Translations under genes and position numbers: made by a program
The notes under the pieces: generated by a model
The model's input: the letters and a program-made list of their open reading frames with translations, nothing else
Told to the model about the DNA's origin: nothing
Database searches by the model: none
Shown here: positions 38,642 to 51,005 of the stretch, in pieces
Position numbering within the stretch: position 1 is the stretch's first letter
Layout: each line of letters starts with the position of its first letter
Assembly: GCA_013398055.1 (NCBI GenBank)
Contig: VZRS01004544.1
Span: 1 to 64,000, forward strand
DNA: 64,000 nucleotides
Direction of reading: 5' to 3'
DNA from: Ifrita kowaldi
Taxonomy: Eukaryota; Chordata; Aves; Passeriformes; Cinclosomatidae

Positions 38642-39168
38642 TGTACTAGTTTGAAAGCAAACCAGTGGGAGATCACAAGTCAGAATTATAATTTAATAGG
38701 AAAATTAAAATAAATGCAATAGTACAAAAACACTGACAGAGTCAGGATACAACCTGACACCCTGTTAGTCACCGTGGTGACAGCAGTCCACATGAAGTGG
38801 TCCTGTTGAAGCACTGATCCTGCAGAAAAGGGTCTGGTCTTCACCTGAAGGTCCAGTGGTCTAGCTCTTGTCCTCTGGGAGTCCCATAGGTAAGAGCTGC
38901 TCGTGCTGTTCCAAACCCCAGATTATATCCAGGTGGGAATGCTTGGCTCCTCCCCCTGGGCGGAGCATCCCACAACGGGCTGATGTAATTCTAGGAGTTG
39001 TGCAGTGGGTCCTTGATTGGCCATTAAACAGAGATAGCCCCCAGAGGGAGTTATCAGGGATGAGTCATGGTAGGAGATAACGAGCACTGCCCCACCTGCT
39101 TTAACAGCTTGTGAAGATGATAATAGAATACATGCTTTTGGTTACATCTTACATTGTAACCTAGGACA
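38642..39168 (-). mobile_element. ERVL-type solo LTR, minus orientation
   Basis: This LTR is 527 bp. On the minus strand it starts TGTCCTAGGTTACAATG and ends CTTTCAAACTAGTACA. The flanking pentamers ATCAC (38637-38641) and AGCAC (39169-39173) differ at one base, fitting the 5-bp duplication of ERVL elements with one later mutation. A TATA-like GGATATAATC lies at 38930-38921. A polyadenylation signal ATTAAA lies at 38697-38692. A CpG-containing patch, ATGCTCCGCCC, is in U3. No internal region is present, so it is a solo LTR. It is a different LTR family from its neighbour at 37694-38288, only about 350 bp away and oppositely oriented. Confidence 0.88.
38692..38697 (-). terminator. LTR polyadenylation signal ATTAAA
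   Basis: ATTAAA on the minus strand, about 50 bp before the LTR 3' end. It is the likely R-region signal of this ERVL-type LTR. Confidence 0.55.
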
Positions 39169-39173
39169 AGCAC

Positions 39174-40924
39174 TAAAGTATCTGGGAAGTATTATCCCAG
39201 TGCACACAAACAATGCAAAGCAAACAGCAATCACATTTTAAAGTTGAATTTAAATTTCACTTATATTTGGAGTTTGCTGAGCTGTACCACTGCACATATC
39301 ACAATTGTTACAGTGGCTGCAAAAGTAACATTTCATCAGATAAACCTACCATCTTCAAAAGAAAGAGATGAATTACAAAAATCAATTTTCCAGTCATTAC
39401 AGAAAGTGTAAGGATCACTAAAGATTGCCATGACTGCCATAGTGCTTTCTGTAATTTATACAACAATTTCTCGGTTTTTCATGGTGGACTGTCGCATATA
39501 AGACAGCGTGCAAATGAAGAACATAAAAATAATTCAAGCAATGCTTCAGAGAACAAAACTGCTGCAGGGGAAAAAAAAAAAAAGGGCACTTCTTGGAAAG
39601 AGATGTGAAAATGTAGACAAAAAAACCATAGGTGGTTGCTACAGAAACAGCCGGAGTGTATCACAGTATCATCCACAGTTATTCATACAGATGACTTAAC
39701 TGAGACAGCAAATCAAATAGACCCCCTTTCTCCACAAGAGAACAAAAATGATACATTGCAGTAAAACAAAATCTTTGTGTACTGCCAGCAATACATTAGT
39801 TACTCTTTTAAATGAGAAAACAATTATAGACTTGGCTGAAAAGTAAACTTTTTACCCCTCTGTGGCTCCTGATACTTCAAATCCTGGAAGCATTGATATG
39901 ATTTTCATAAATATTTGTCACTAAACAGCTGAAAAACAGTAAAGCTCTTTTAGAAGTATTTGAAGCATAGAAGTGTGACTAAATCAAAGTATTTAAACTT
40001 TTGAAACTATCAATCGCAAGAGGTAATTCCAACAGTATATTTTAGAGACAGCCCTCTAACAGTAAGTAAACACAAAACCAGTATGAACACTTGCTTCAAA
40101 CCACTCTGTTCATTTTCTTGATGATGCAATGAATTGTGGTACAGAGAAGTCATCAGTTTGGAAGATGAGAAACATTTTCAGTAATTTTTGATCGTTTACA
40201 AAAAGAATTTCACAATTAGAGAACATACTTAATTTCATGAGTCCTGAATGCATAAAGAATTGAGGCATGTCCACTAAGGGTGATTATTTCTTCATCTTGC
40301 TATCCTATTATTTTTATATTTTACAGTAGAAAAGACCCAAAGTTTTCTGAGTGATAGAAATTATTTTTGAACAAACACTGCAAGGAAAGGATTATAGACA
40401 GAATTTTTCTGTGATTATATAATAGTGACTTTTATTTTCTTTTATAATATCATTCAGTGACCTTCTTCTAATGGAATACAAGCTGTTGACTTTTCAAAAA
40501 TTGTAAGCAATCCTAAGGAGCTGCAGTTTGCAACAATTACAGAAGGATCATCTGCATGAGGATTATCATGCAGAGCCACAAACGTGCTCCTGAAATCTTA
40601 TATTGGAAAATGGTTGCATGCTTCACCTTCAAATTCCAGTTCTCAATCGTAAGATATATAATTTATCTTAGTCTATGTTAAGTGCAGGAAGAAAAGCTTT
40701 TCCTTTGTACACAGATAGCAAAACCTTCTGATGTGTTGATTCTTTAAGGAATAATTTTGATCATAGTTAATTTCAGTTGTACCTACACAGAACTTTATGA
40801 ATTATAAAAAAGCAAAGACAAAGCCATACAAAAACTTATTAAATGACTCTTTAAATAGTAAGTTTAAATTTATTGCAGTTGAATAAAAAGGTACACATAA
40901 GATAAAAATATATGATATATTAAT
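39174..40924. other. AT-rich noncoding stretch, no gene seen
   Basis: Very AT-rich, with no open frame above about 65 codons of interest and no recognised repeat. Confidence 0.6.
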
Positions 40925-41263
40925 GGGCATCAAAGAGGAGACCTCATCACTCTTCACAACTACCTGAAAGGAGGCTGTAGCACAGTGGGAGTTGGTCTCT
41001 TTTCCCAAGTATCAAGTGCTAGGACAAAAGAAAATGGCCTCAAGTTCCAGCAGGGGAGGGATAGATTGGATATCAGGAAAAATTTCTTCCCTGGAACAGC
41101 CTGCTCAGGGAAGTGGTGGAATCACCATCCCTGGAGGCATTTAAAGTAGTGTAGATGTGTCACTTGGGGCCATGGTTTAATGGTGAACTTGGTAGTGCTG
41201 GATTAATGGCTGGACTTGATGATCTTAAAAGTATTTTCCAAAATGATTCTGTGATTCAGTGAT
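40925..41263 (+). mobile_element. CR1 LINE 3' end with part of the ORF2 frame kept open
   Basis: This is a 5'-truncated CR1 in plus orientation. From 40937 the frame reads GDLITLHNYLKGG, then VGVGLFSQVSS, then RLDIRKNFF. These are the conserved C-terminal blocks of CR1 ORF2, and the frame is uninterrupted for over 60 codons. The normal frame is then lost by an indel near the lysine-asparagine-phenylalanine block. After the coding part come ggaatcaccatccctggagg and the 3' UTR-like gctggacttgatgatcttaa. It finishes in the terminal short repeat attctgtgattcagtgat. Boundaries are good to about 10 bp. The copy is younger-looking than the one at 9.7-10.0 kb. Confidence 0.92.
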
Positions 41264-44200
41264 CAAATTGCCCTAAAAACACCCTCAAAATATGACACTG
41301 TCCATTACTTTTCATGTGGTTGCTCCTTTTCACAAGAAAAATGCTCCACTATTTCATGATAATACGTACCATTCAGTGGAAATAAGATTTAAGCCCAATA
41401 CAAATCTAATATGGTCAGCATTCATAATATCATTAGTAATTAACCCATAAAAGAGCTCAGGCTTTTCAATGTCAGTTAGAGCCAGGTCACTATCTGACAC
41501 AGGATGTGAAAGAAGCCCTTGTGACAGTCTGACGTATTTAAGCAGAACCAGACGCGGGAGACTTATCCTTTTTCTTATCCTCTCTCTACCTGCATCAAAA
41601 GATGACACTACCCTGCAAGGCTCAGACCCCAAGAGAACAGAGGGTCAACCCTTTCCTTAGTAGTGGCATTCCAACCTAAAAATTTAAATGGATAAGTCAT
41701 TGCAATAGACAGAATCAGCAAGCTCTGAGAGCTTCTTTAAACATATATGTTTAACTGGATATCAGGGAACCTGTTTGGCACAAACCTTGGCTAGGGCCCA
41801 AATTATATTAACAGTCTCTGTCTGGAGGGTCTTGCTGTACCAAATTAGAGCATCCCTGAGGCTTCCCAGGAGCTAAGGTGTCACTTGCCTTGCTCCACGA
41901 ATGGATAGATGGAGTAGAGCAGATGAGAACAGGTATATTGGCATTTCACCTTCCTGCAGCAACATATTTTCCTCAGGGACTCCCATTTCTTTTCCTTTGG
42001 CACTCAGTCTCTGTGCCCATTTTTTCAGTTTTCCAGGCCAGCCAATCATCCTGCTTTGCCAGGCTAGCAGTCCTTTACCAGAAACAGCAAGCACATAAAA
42101 ACAGTATCTGTCTCCCAGTTCTCTAAGCAGGCTGATACTGACAAGGGGCAGTGGTAAAGGATGTTCACAGTTCTATCATAAAGAAGTAGGTAAGAGATCT
42201 ACTCATACTCTCTAGAGTTGGTCTCTTTTCTATAGAGAACAAAAATTGTTCACAAGGGACCTTTTATCACATGCTAATCATCCCCCTGAGATGCAACAAA
42301 GCAGAAAATGTAGCCAAGTCCCTCCAATGTTTTCAAAATGGGATTATCTGTGGGAAACACCATTACCTGAAATTGCTTAAAATGTTTTTTATTTCCTGAG
42401 ATTCCAGAGAAAGTAATAATAATACATTTGTACTAAAAGGAAAAAAAGTTGCCTATGAAAGCCAGAAAGATATGCCCAAACAGTCAGCAATGAACTGCAC
42501 AGTTCTGAAAGCAAATCCTATATTGAATACAGCTGATGTATTGGCCTCATTCTGTGTGAACATTAATTATTTTCAAAGGTGAAGTGATTTTCATTTATGC
42601 ACAACAAGATCATTTTCCCCAAAAGTAGACAGTAGGTGTCTGATACAAGAATTTGAAAGATTTGCTCAGAATTACAAACTTTGGCTCTGGTAATTAGCTT
42701 GTTCTACCCACCAGTGCAGCTTGATAATTCTGCTCTTAGGACAGGGTATGATGCCTTTTGTGCTGAGGATTTACATGTTCATCTGAATGAAGTTACTGTC
42801 TGTTTTCACTGTTCTCCCATTTCTAATATTCTTTTCAGATTTAGCACCAATGACCAATACAAAAAATATTACTATATATCTCACTGAAAAAGCCTAGTGG
42901 TATACAGTAACTACCATGAACAAAATAAAGTTGTAACTGTGAGAGAGAAAAGCAGAACATTGACTGACCCAGCATTATCCTTCCTTGCAATCACTAGTCA
43001 GTGACCCAGAATAAAATCACAGAAAATATCTGTTATCTGTTCCAAGGGGCAGATTGCACAAAGAAAATCGTCCTTGAGATAGCCTGCCCTTCCATTTATG
43101 TGAGAGATCAAGTGATGCCAACCACTTCTGAGTTTTGTGGCTCCTCCATCCAACCTGCAGGGCACCTGGTCTCCACGAAGAGGGAACCTAAAGTGCACAG
43201 CTTGAAAGGGAGCTCAGATATCTCCCCACCAGGTCCCCAAACTTAATGGTACAGAAACCATGACCCCTAACTCATAAGTGGCAGACTCCAGGCGAGGTTC
43301 GCATGTGCTTCTGACAACCATGCAACTTCACCTCTCACCAGAATAACACTGTGCCAATATCCACCTCTCAAATATATAATCTTCCTTCTGCATCTTCTTC
43401 ATCCACAAAAGAACTTAGCAGGTAAACAAAGTTTATCTCACATAAATGAAGCTGGATGCACTCTGAACTCAGAGACAGCTGTCCCAGACCAAGTACCAAC
43501 CATCCAGTAGATGCAACAAACCAATTTTTCTTCATCTTGTTGCCCAAGTGTTTGGAGTAAAACATAGCAGCAACCTCTTTTGCTAATCTCTTATTAAGGG
43601 TCCTCTATTACATTTGTTGGGAAAAAAAGAGTGCTTTAAAATTGTTTAACCTACTGTGATCACAGCAGGAGAAACTCGAAAGCTAATAAGAGAGATATTT
43701 CAAAAGACATATGAAAAGCTGGCCCAGTATGGTTCCTGCAGAAGTTTGCTCTTTTCATAAACCTGAAACTCAAAAAAAAGTCTGATAGCAAACATTATCT
43801 TTAAAAGAGACCATTTGGAGCCACCTTCTCAATAAAAAAATAAATCTGTGAAGAAGGTTCTGAAACACCACACATATACATATTTTAAACACTTTTCACC
43901 CTTCTTTGCGGTCTGAAGATGACTTGCACACATTTTTAGACTCTGGGGAACCCCAAAAGGAAGGATATAAGCAGAAGGGCTGAGGCTACAGCCAGAAATT
44001 GAGCAGTTGCTGAGAAGGTTTTGAGGAGGCTGCTCAGCAAAGCTACATCTCAGCTCCGTTCCAGTCCTGCCAGCACCTCCCCAGCCACCCCCGCTGCTAA
44101 AGGAGGGTGCAGAGAGGTTTTGGTGCAGAACCATGGGAGAAAGCCTTCTCTCAGTCAATGAAGGTAAATCAGTGCATTTCAGGAGACAAATTCCTACTGA

Positions 44201-47200
44201 GTCACAGTACACCAGCCTTCTCTGCTGCAGCTACTAGCACAGCCATTAATTTTACCAGTGGTGCTGTTAGTCAAGCACAACTCGAAGAGGTTTCTGATTT
44301 TATTTTTCATGGGGCAGGCAGTGACATTTTGAGGGCAGCAGCTCTTCTCTGCTATTTCTTTTCTGGCCACCTAACTTTGAAGATTACTTCTATCAAAGAA
44401 GACCTTTCCTTGCCAGCTACAAATTTCTTGACTGTAGCAGCACTAACTAAAATTAAGCTGAGTGCAAGAGGTGCTTTGCATTTGTGGCTAGATGAGAATT
44501 CCTCAGAGAGAGATGTTAAAAATCAAAGTGCTATCAAAATTCCCCCATCTCAGTGAGAAAATGAATAGCTTTTACGGAGGTACTTAGTAGCCGATAAGGG
44601 ACAGTTGGACATTTTTTCTTCATGAAGGAGAAACACAATTTAGGGAAACTAGAAAATGCTCGACAGTGAGAATTATGGGACAAGACTTGGGAAAAGTATG
44701 ACTGAGCAAAAAGGGCCTCACCTCAAAGTCTGTGAAGATACTAGACACTTAAGGCTGACCATCCTGTCGCCAGAGGCTACTGAGAAAAAATAGTCAGTGC
44801 CAGGAATAGGCCAGTGTAAGAAGGACCATCTAATTTCTCTGCTGGACAAGCACCATGGCAAGTGAATTTTCTCTGCTTCTAAATGCAGGGTACAGAGAGA
44901 GTAGATGGCCCAAAACTCTGCTCCAAATATCAGAATGAGTTTGCTACTGTTTTTTTTTCCCCATTCTCCAAACAGATACTAAGTAAATGCAAAAGTGCTT
45001 GGCAAGGTAGCCAGAACACACATCACAGAGAACTCAAACTACTTTCTGAAAAAAAGGGATTTCTCAAAAGTCATTTATTTTACTACAAAAAGCTTCATTG
45101 TTCTCTCCTGCCAACAGTACACACAAGGCTTGTTCTACTAACAGGCTTCTAATGTCACACATCCAACCTGGAAATTCTTGGCAAGATGCAGCAGCTCTGC
45201 CTATGCAAAGCATGACAGGCAGCCCACCATGACACAGCCCTGTAGGACATGCAGGGTGGAACAGCACACTACAACTGGCAGATTATAATGACTTCCCACT
45301 TCCTGCTATAATGGAAGCTTCTGCAATGTGCAAGTTAAACTGTGTGCAATATGCCAGCAGATGGAGAAGGGGAGTTTAAGGGACCCCCTGCCCAAGTTGC
45401 TTGGTTATTACTGGCTTCAAAAAGAGAACTCCTTGATGGATTTTTCAAAGCTCATAGCTAGACAGGCACAGGAGGTCCGCCAGACCCACCACAAAGACAT
45501 AAACATACACACAAACCTGTGAGCCAGGACCAACAAAACCCTTAGTTAAGTGCTTCTGCTGCATTAGTTAACTACAACGGGATTTAAGGAAGCATGTATA
45601 AAAAAGCTGCAAGGCTTAACTCAGGCTGATTTTTCAAACAAGCATGCCACTTTAAAAGTGACCACTTTTGCCTAAGCAGTGTAACTGCTTTTATGTGATG
45701 GTTACCATTATAAAACTTGCTTCAAGCAGACAAAAAACAATTTCAAAAATACACAGCACTCAGCCAATGAGGAACCTGGCTGTCCTTGCACTAGTTCAAC
45801 TCTCTCTGTCACCCCTTGGCTTCTTTGCATAATCACTGCAACAGAATTTGGTAAGAAACACTGGAGAATCCATAAATGCAGCTCAGCAGCAGCTTCAGCT
45901 TTATACATGATAGGAAGAAAGCTGATTTTTGCCAGCCTATCCATTCATATAGTCAAGAAATCAGACTGTTGTCCAGAGAGGGTAAATCTGTGTGCTACAG
46001 CTATGATAACTTATCACAGTATTTCAAAAAGACTGGAATGAGACGCCAAAGCAGGAGTCCCTGCTTTCCAGAAGGCAACATTATGAACTCCACTATGCTT
46101 CCAGATACCAACAGTTTCTGTAGACAACTTATACCTACATCTTCAGAACACATCAGTTCAGCCACAAACCAAACTCACTAGAGAAGTCCTCCTCTTTCTC
46201 TCTCACCTGTCTTTATCCTTCTCCAAGTTGGCAGCCCTACACAGAAATGGATGGATCGTGGAGAAAATAGTGAGGAGGAACACTGAGCTGATGATTTTTA
46301 TTTTTTTTTCCACCAAAACACGAATTATGAAGCCTTCTTACATGGGTTTGCACTTGATTCCAGATAATGGAGGAGAGCTGTGAAGGAGACCGCTGCACAA
46401 ATGCATAATGACACAGTATCTTATAACAGCAAAATCTGCAGATCTCTTGTCACCAACCACTCAACAATACTAAAAAAATTCACCAACCTGACCCTGGAAA
46501 TAACCCACAATAAAGTAAAAGAGCAACTTGGGAGAGGCAAACTGGGCATTTACAATGAAGAGGAGAATGTACATAAATACCCACCTTTTGTTAGGAGCTG
46601 CGGAAAAATGTGACATAATCTATATTTTCATATCCTTGATGCATGCGAGAGGACCCTGTCAAAGTGCTGATTACTTCAATAGTGTCCAGAATGTGACACT
46701 ATACAGATGGCATTGCAGCTTTTTTTTTCTCCATTATATGTTTGGCAAACATTATTTGAAGATATGTTAGCAAGACTGTCATCTGTAGTATCAACATGCC
46801 GTATTTGAGTCCACACACTCATTGTCATTTATGCTGGCTGAAAACCTGGCATTTGCATTGCTAAAGTTGGTAATTCCATGCATTAGTAAGATTCCTTGTC
46901 TTCCCATTATAACAGCCTGCTTTCTCTTTCCCTGTAGGGTTAGCCAATGTACACAATATTGAATATATTTATAACAGGTCTTGTCCTCTATCTGATTTGA
47001 ATTACACACAAACTTCAGCCAAATAATTCATCTGCACAGTAAAGAAAGCACATGCAGATATTCTTCTGTGACTCTCAGTCAGACCATTGAGATCTGTCAA
47101 CATAGCTTTCTCTACTCTGAGGTCTCCCAAAATGATCCAAAGTCAGATTTTTATTAGAATAAAGTTGGGATACTTCACTTAAATAGAGAAAAACTCAAAA

Positions 47201-48029
47201 AGACTACAAAAAATGAAAGAGAAATGAGTTGTATGCTCGATTCTCCCATTCACCACATCAGCACAGTACTATCAACTTCTTAATAATTTTTTTTCAAAGC
47301 CCTAGAGATGACAATTGTGGAATTCAGTAGGCATACAATGGGGCCAGATATTCCCTATATTATCCTCATAAGAGACAATCCAAGTTGGCCAGTCTTAGTT
47401 TTGAAGAACTTTAAATGGAACACATTCAACAAAAGCCCCACATTTTAGTCTTTAAAATACTGCATAATCTCATTCTCACCAGGCGTGCTCCATCTTTTTC
47501 TACACATAACCATGACACATGCAGTTCTACAGAACTATGGCACCTGTGCCAGCATTGAACCTCATCTGAGAGCGTAGTGAAGAAGTCCATAGTAAATTAG
47601 ACCCAAGAGAACAGGAAAAGAAAGGCAAATGAATGGCGCTACCAGGCTGAGAGATTGGCAGGGACACAGACACAGGTACTCAGTTTGCAGAAACTACTCT
47701 TAAACAGCTACAGTGCAATGCTGCCACTACAATATCAGGTGCTACAGATCTTGAATTGAATGCCACAAGCTGGCAAAAGACTTTTGACCTTTTCTCTTTA
47801 GCTTCAGGTCCCCTGAGTTGCTGTCACTGCTTCATCTAACAGGCTTGTTGTGAAGATGAAGTCATCATTAGCGCTTGTGAAGCTCCCAGACACTGCAGCG
47901 GTGACTGCTGTTAAAAAGCCTGTGAGGAGATTCAGATTTCCTTTTCAGAGCAGAGTTTCAATAGTGTGCCATAAATAAAGCATGGGACCACACACTGAAC
48001 AATGGAGAAAACATAATACTGAATAGCTG

Positions 48030-48069
48030 CTCATTTAGTGAGTGCTATTCATCCTGCTCACTGAATGAG
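48030..48069. repeat. Inverted repeat, 13-bp arms
   Basis: The left arm ctcatttagtgag (48030-48042) and the right arm ctcactgaatgag (48057-48069) pair at 12 of 13 positions, with a G-T wobble at the other. The spacer is 14 bases. The stem is too short for a typical microRNA precursor, unless flanking bases extend it, and they do not pair well. Confidence 0.75.
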
Positions 48070-48179
48070 GCAAGAGGAAAAAAAATAGTATATGATCCTG
48101 TAATTAAAGACTGTATCATAATGTATACACACAAGGGGCCTGAATCAGGGTTGCACTGACATCTTTATGTTTGATTGCT

Positions 48180-48300
48180 TAATTTTGCAACCTTAATTAT
48201 GTTTCTTTAATGTAGTTTAACATTACATTTGAATTCTTTCTTTAAAAACTGTATTAGGCAGCATTTGTCAGTAAATGCAAATAACCCAATGCATTATGTA
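48180..48300. promoter_or_regulatory. Candidate enhancer: POU octamer and homeodomain motifs
   Basis: A perfect octamer ATGCAAAT (48275-48282) lies inside gtaaatgcaaataaccc. It is followed closely by a second AT-rich site, atgcattatgta (48290-48300). Upstream is a TTAATTA homeodomain core (about 48193-48199) and several TAAT/ATTA words. The combination resembles POU/homeodomain-bound noncoding elements. Without cross-species alignment this remains a guess. Confidence 0.22.
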
Positions 48301-50968
48301 TATTTGGTTCCCTCCAGGTCTTTCAGTATGATAAGAATGGTTGCCAAATAACATGTTTAACAAGGTTTTCCACAAGATTTTCTGCAAAGTTTTCTCCTGT
48401 TTAAATCCTTACAGTGGATTTGTTGCAATATCTCCAACACAAAGCTATGAAGCAAAACAACACTCCTATCATAATTATGTAATGCAATTTAAGTCAGAAG
48501 CTTTTGCTTTGCCTCTCTATAGAAACAAGAAAATTTCCCCTCTATCCTAGTAGGACTAACTTGATAAAATGGCAGCGAAAATTACCAGCAGCCCTTTAAG
48601 AGGACAGAGAAGCCACTATCGACTGAGGAAATAGACAGCTGGTGCTGAGTCCCATCTCTTAAATATGAATAAGTGAAAATATTTTCATTAGTAATGTGAT
48701 TTACTGAAATATTTGCTATACCAGCATTCCTGTGCTCTCCTGTAGGCTAAAATTTGAGCAATAATGGCACCTAGTATGGCAGAGCTGTTCCACCTCAAAG
48801 TTGCACTTGCACCATTTCTAATGGACTTGAACATTACTTGAATATAGTAATGGGAACCCAAACTCCTACATAATAGTATTAAAACTTCAGCTTTGGGTTT
48901 GAAATCCTGTTCTAAGGCACCTTCTTTTAGTCAGGAGACAGCATAATTTCCTAATGGTAGAGCACACACAGAAATCCCAAAAAGAAATGCACATTATGTT
49001 CATCTATAACATGCTCTTCCTTTCTGTCTCTTGACTTTCACCCTGCTCCCCTCTCCCCTTCTCACTCCCCCATCCCCAGAATATGAGATTCTGGTATTTA
49101 CAGCAGAACTATTTCCTCCCAATGGGTGCTTACATAAGGCATTGGAATGAACAAAGTACACCCCCTCTTTTTGTACACACCAACCCCTCAGGTCAGCTGC
49201 AATCTGCCAGCAAGCCCTTCCACATCCACAAGGTCTGTCCAAAGAATACAGTCATGAGAGGCAGATGGAAGCTACAGCTCTCTGTCAGAACCAATAACCA
49301 CATTTAAAAAACAAATTAACAAAACTCAGAGCATCTCGATACTATGCTGAGGAGTGTCTGGGTACAGTCTGTAGACCAGCCACACGTAAGCACAACAGCT
49401 CTTGGACTTTTCTTTTGAGGGCCAGGCACAAGTTGTTGGCATCCCATCCCTTTTGCAGAAAGTCCCTCTTACATTTTAGCTGTTTGTAGTGGGTTGAACC
49501 CTAAAACCACTACACTGTTCTAGCACATCTCTTAGTTGATTTTTCTCCTGATTAGGTTAGAGCTTTTATCACAGAATTCACAGATCATTAATTCTTAAGA
49601 GAAAGGGAGTCATGTCCTGCCCTTTTCAAAAATTTTTTTTTCATTATTATAAGAGCGCAAGGAAGAGCTTTGATTTAGAGGTCTGTGTTCTAGTGGAGTC
49701 ACTAGAATGGCCTTCCAAAATATTTTGGTTGGCTAAGAAAGTGGTTTGGCTTACACTTTTGACAAAAAAAACCACTCTAAACCTCACAAAAACCCGGATG
49801 AAGGCTAGTCAGTAGCTATTTTATCAGAGGCCACCCAGTAAGTGACATAAATAAAAGTTACTGACAGCAGTAACAGACGCACATATGTACAGACCATCCC
49901 CTTAAAAAATCCATCTGCCCTGCCTTGTGGATTCTATCGAATATTAATAAATTTTTTGCTTGTTTATTATGTAGCACACTGTACAAACAATATGCAAACA
50001 GTCACTATCTGATACTCCCCAAAGACTGGATGATGTTTAGGTGTCAACTACATTCAGAGAAGGTTTTTCACCACAGATATGAAAAATACCAATAAATTCT
50101 TGCAGCACAGAATTGTAGGTGCCTCTGGTAGCTACAAATCTGCAGGTGGAAAGCAGAAGCCATTTGAGCTCCAAACACTGACTAGGTCCTTCTTGTCCTA
50201 TATTTTGTACAGACTGAGCACAAGGTTTCTAGCCAAGGTAGGTGACAATCCTTGGGAAACAACTTTGCCCAGTGTTGTCTTAGTTAGAAACATGGAGTAT
50301 AAGCTTCCTACAGCTGATAATGATGAATGAGAGAACTCAGCAAAGTGAGGGGCAGGAGAGTTAAATTACTTATAACCAGATATGGAGGCAGAACTTCATC
50401 TAAAATGTGAAGACACCACCATTGCAGAGGTGTTGGAGCATCACAACACACAGGTGCACTGGTCAGTGTTAAAGCTATGAAGAGTTAATCAAATGCACAT
50501 TGTTATTCGATGCTGCATAGAAAAGGATGTTAAAGCATCTGGGCATCTTTGAAGTATTTAGCAGCTAACAGGCTACAGATCAAGAGAGAAGTGAGATCAC
50601 CTGCCTCTTGCTAATGAGCAATGAGGGGTAAAAAATGCCCTCCTCCTAACCCCAGCACGTGAGCTGCTCCCTCTGTGCAGACTGGCGGCGAGACAAGAGT
50701 GCTGCAAAGCAGCAGTGTAGATGGAGCAAGTGCTTTCTAACATCCGGCTCCAGGGCTGTGGCTGCTGCAGGCAGCTGGTGCTTGAGGGAACCTCTGCATG
50801 CCAGTGCAGAACAAGTACTTCAATTCCTGCTTTTCTTTATTTGTGCCTTGCATTGTCTGCTGTCATTCAAACCTGAATGGTCAACAATAAAACATTGCTT
50901 ACAATTACTGCTTCCAGAATGACTGCATTGAATGCTTTCCTGACAAATTGTGAGAGAACTGTACGTTG

Positions 50969-50969
50969 C

Positions 50970-51005
<36 letters not shown>
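50969..51005. repeat. (ATT)n microsatellite
   Basis: About 12 uninterrupted ATT units, likely length-polymorphic. A minus-strand open frame through it encodes poly-isoleucine and is not a gene. Confidence 0.95.

Larger units (their letters stand above)
41264..50968. other. Long noncoding stretch, no gene seen; one motif cluster and one hairpin
   Basis: Nearly 10 kb without a recognised gene or transposon. Frames such as 44107-44556 (149 codons, plus) and 43829-44212 (127 codons, minus) overlap antisense to each other and contain no domain. A motif-dense stretch at 48180-48300 and an inverted repeat at 48030-48069 are listed separately. The patch 50640-50925 is richer in GC and is followed by an AATAAA at about 50886, so a noncoding transcript end is conceivable but unsupported. 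Confidence 0.55.

Noticed and set aside
48030..48069. Inverted repeat considered as a microRNA precursor
   Set aside because: The stem is only 13 bp and does not extend outward; precursors need roughly 25-30 paired bases.
49484..49520. tgtagtgggttgaaccc, resembling the start of an ERVL LTR
   Set aside because: Similarity stops after about 18 bases and no LTR end, poly-A signal or flanking duplication follows.
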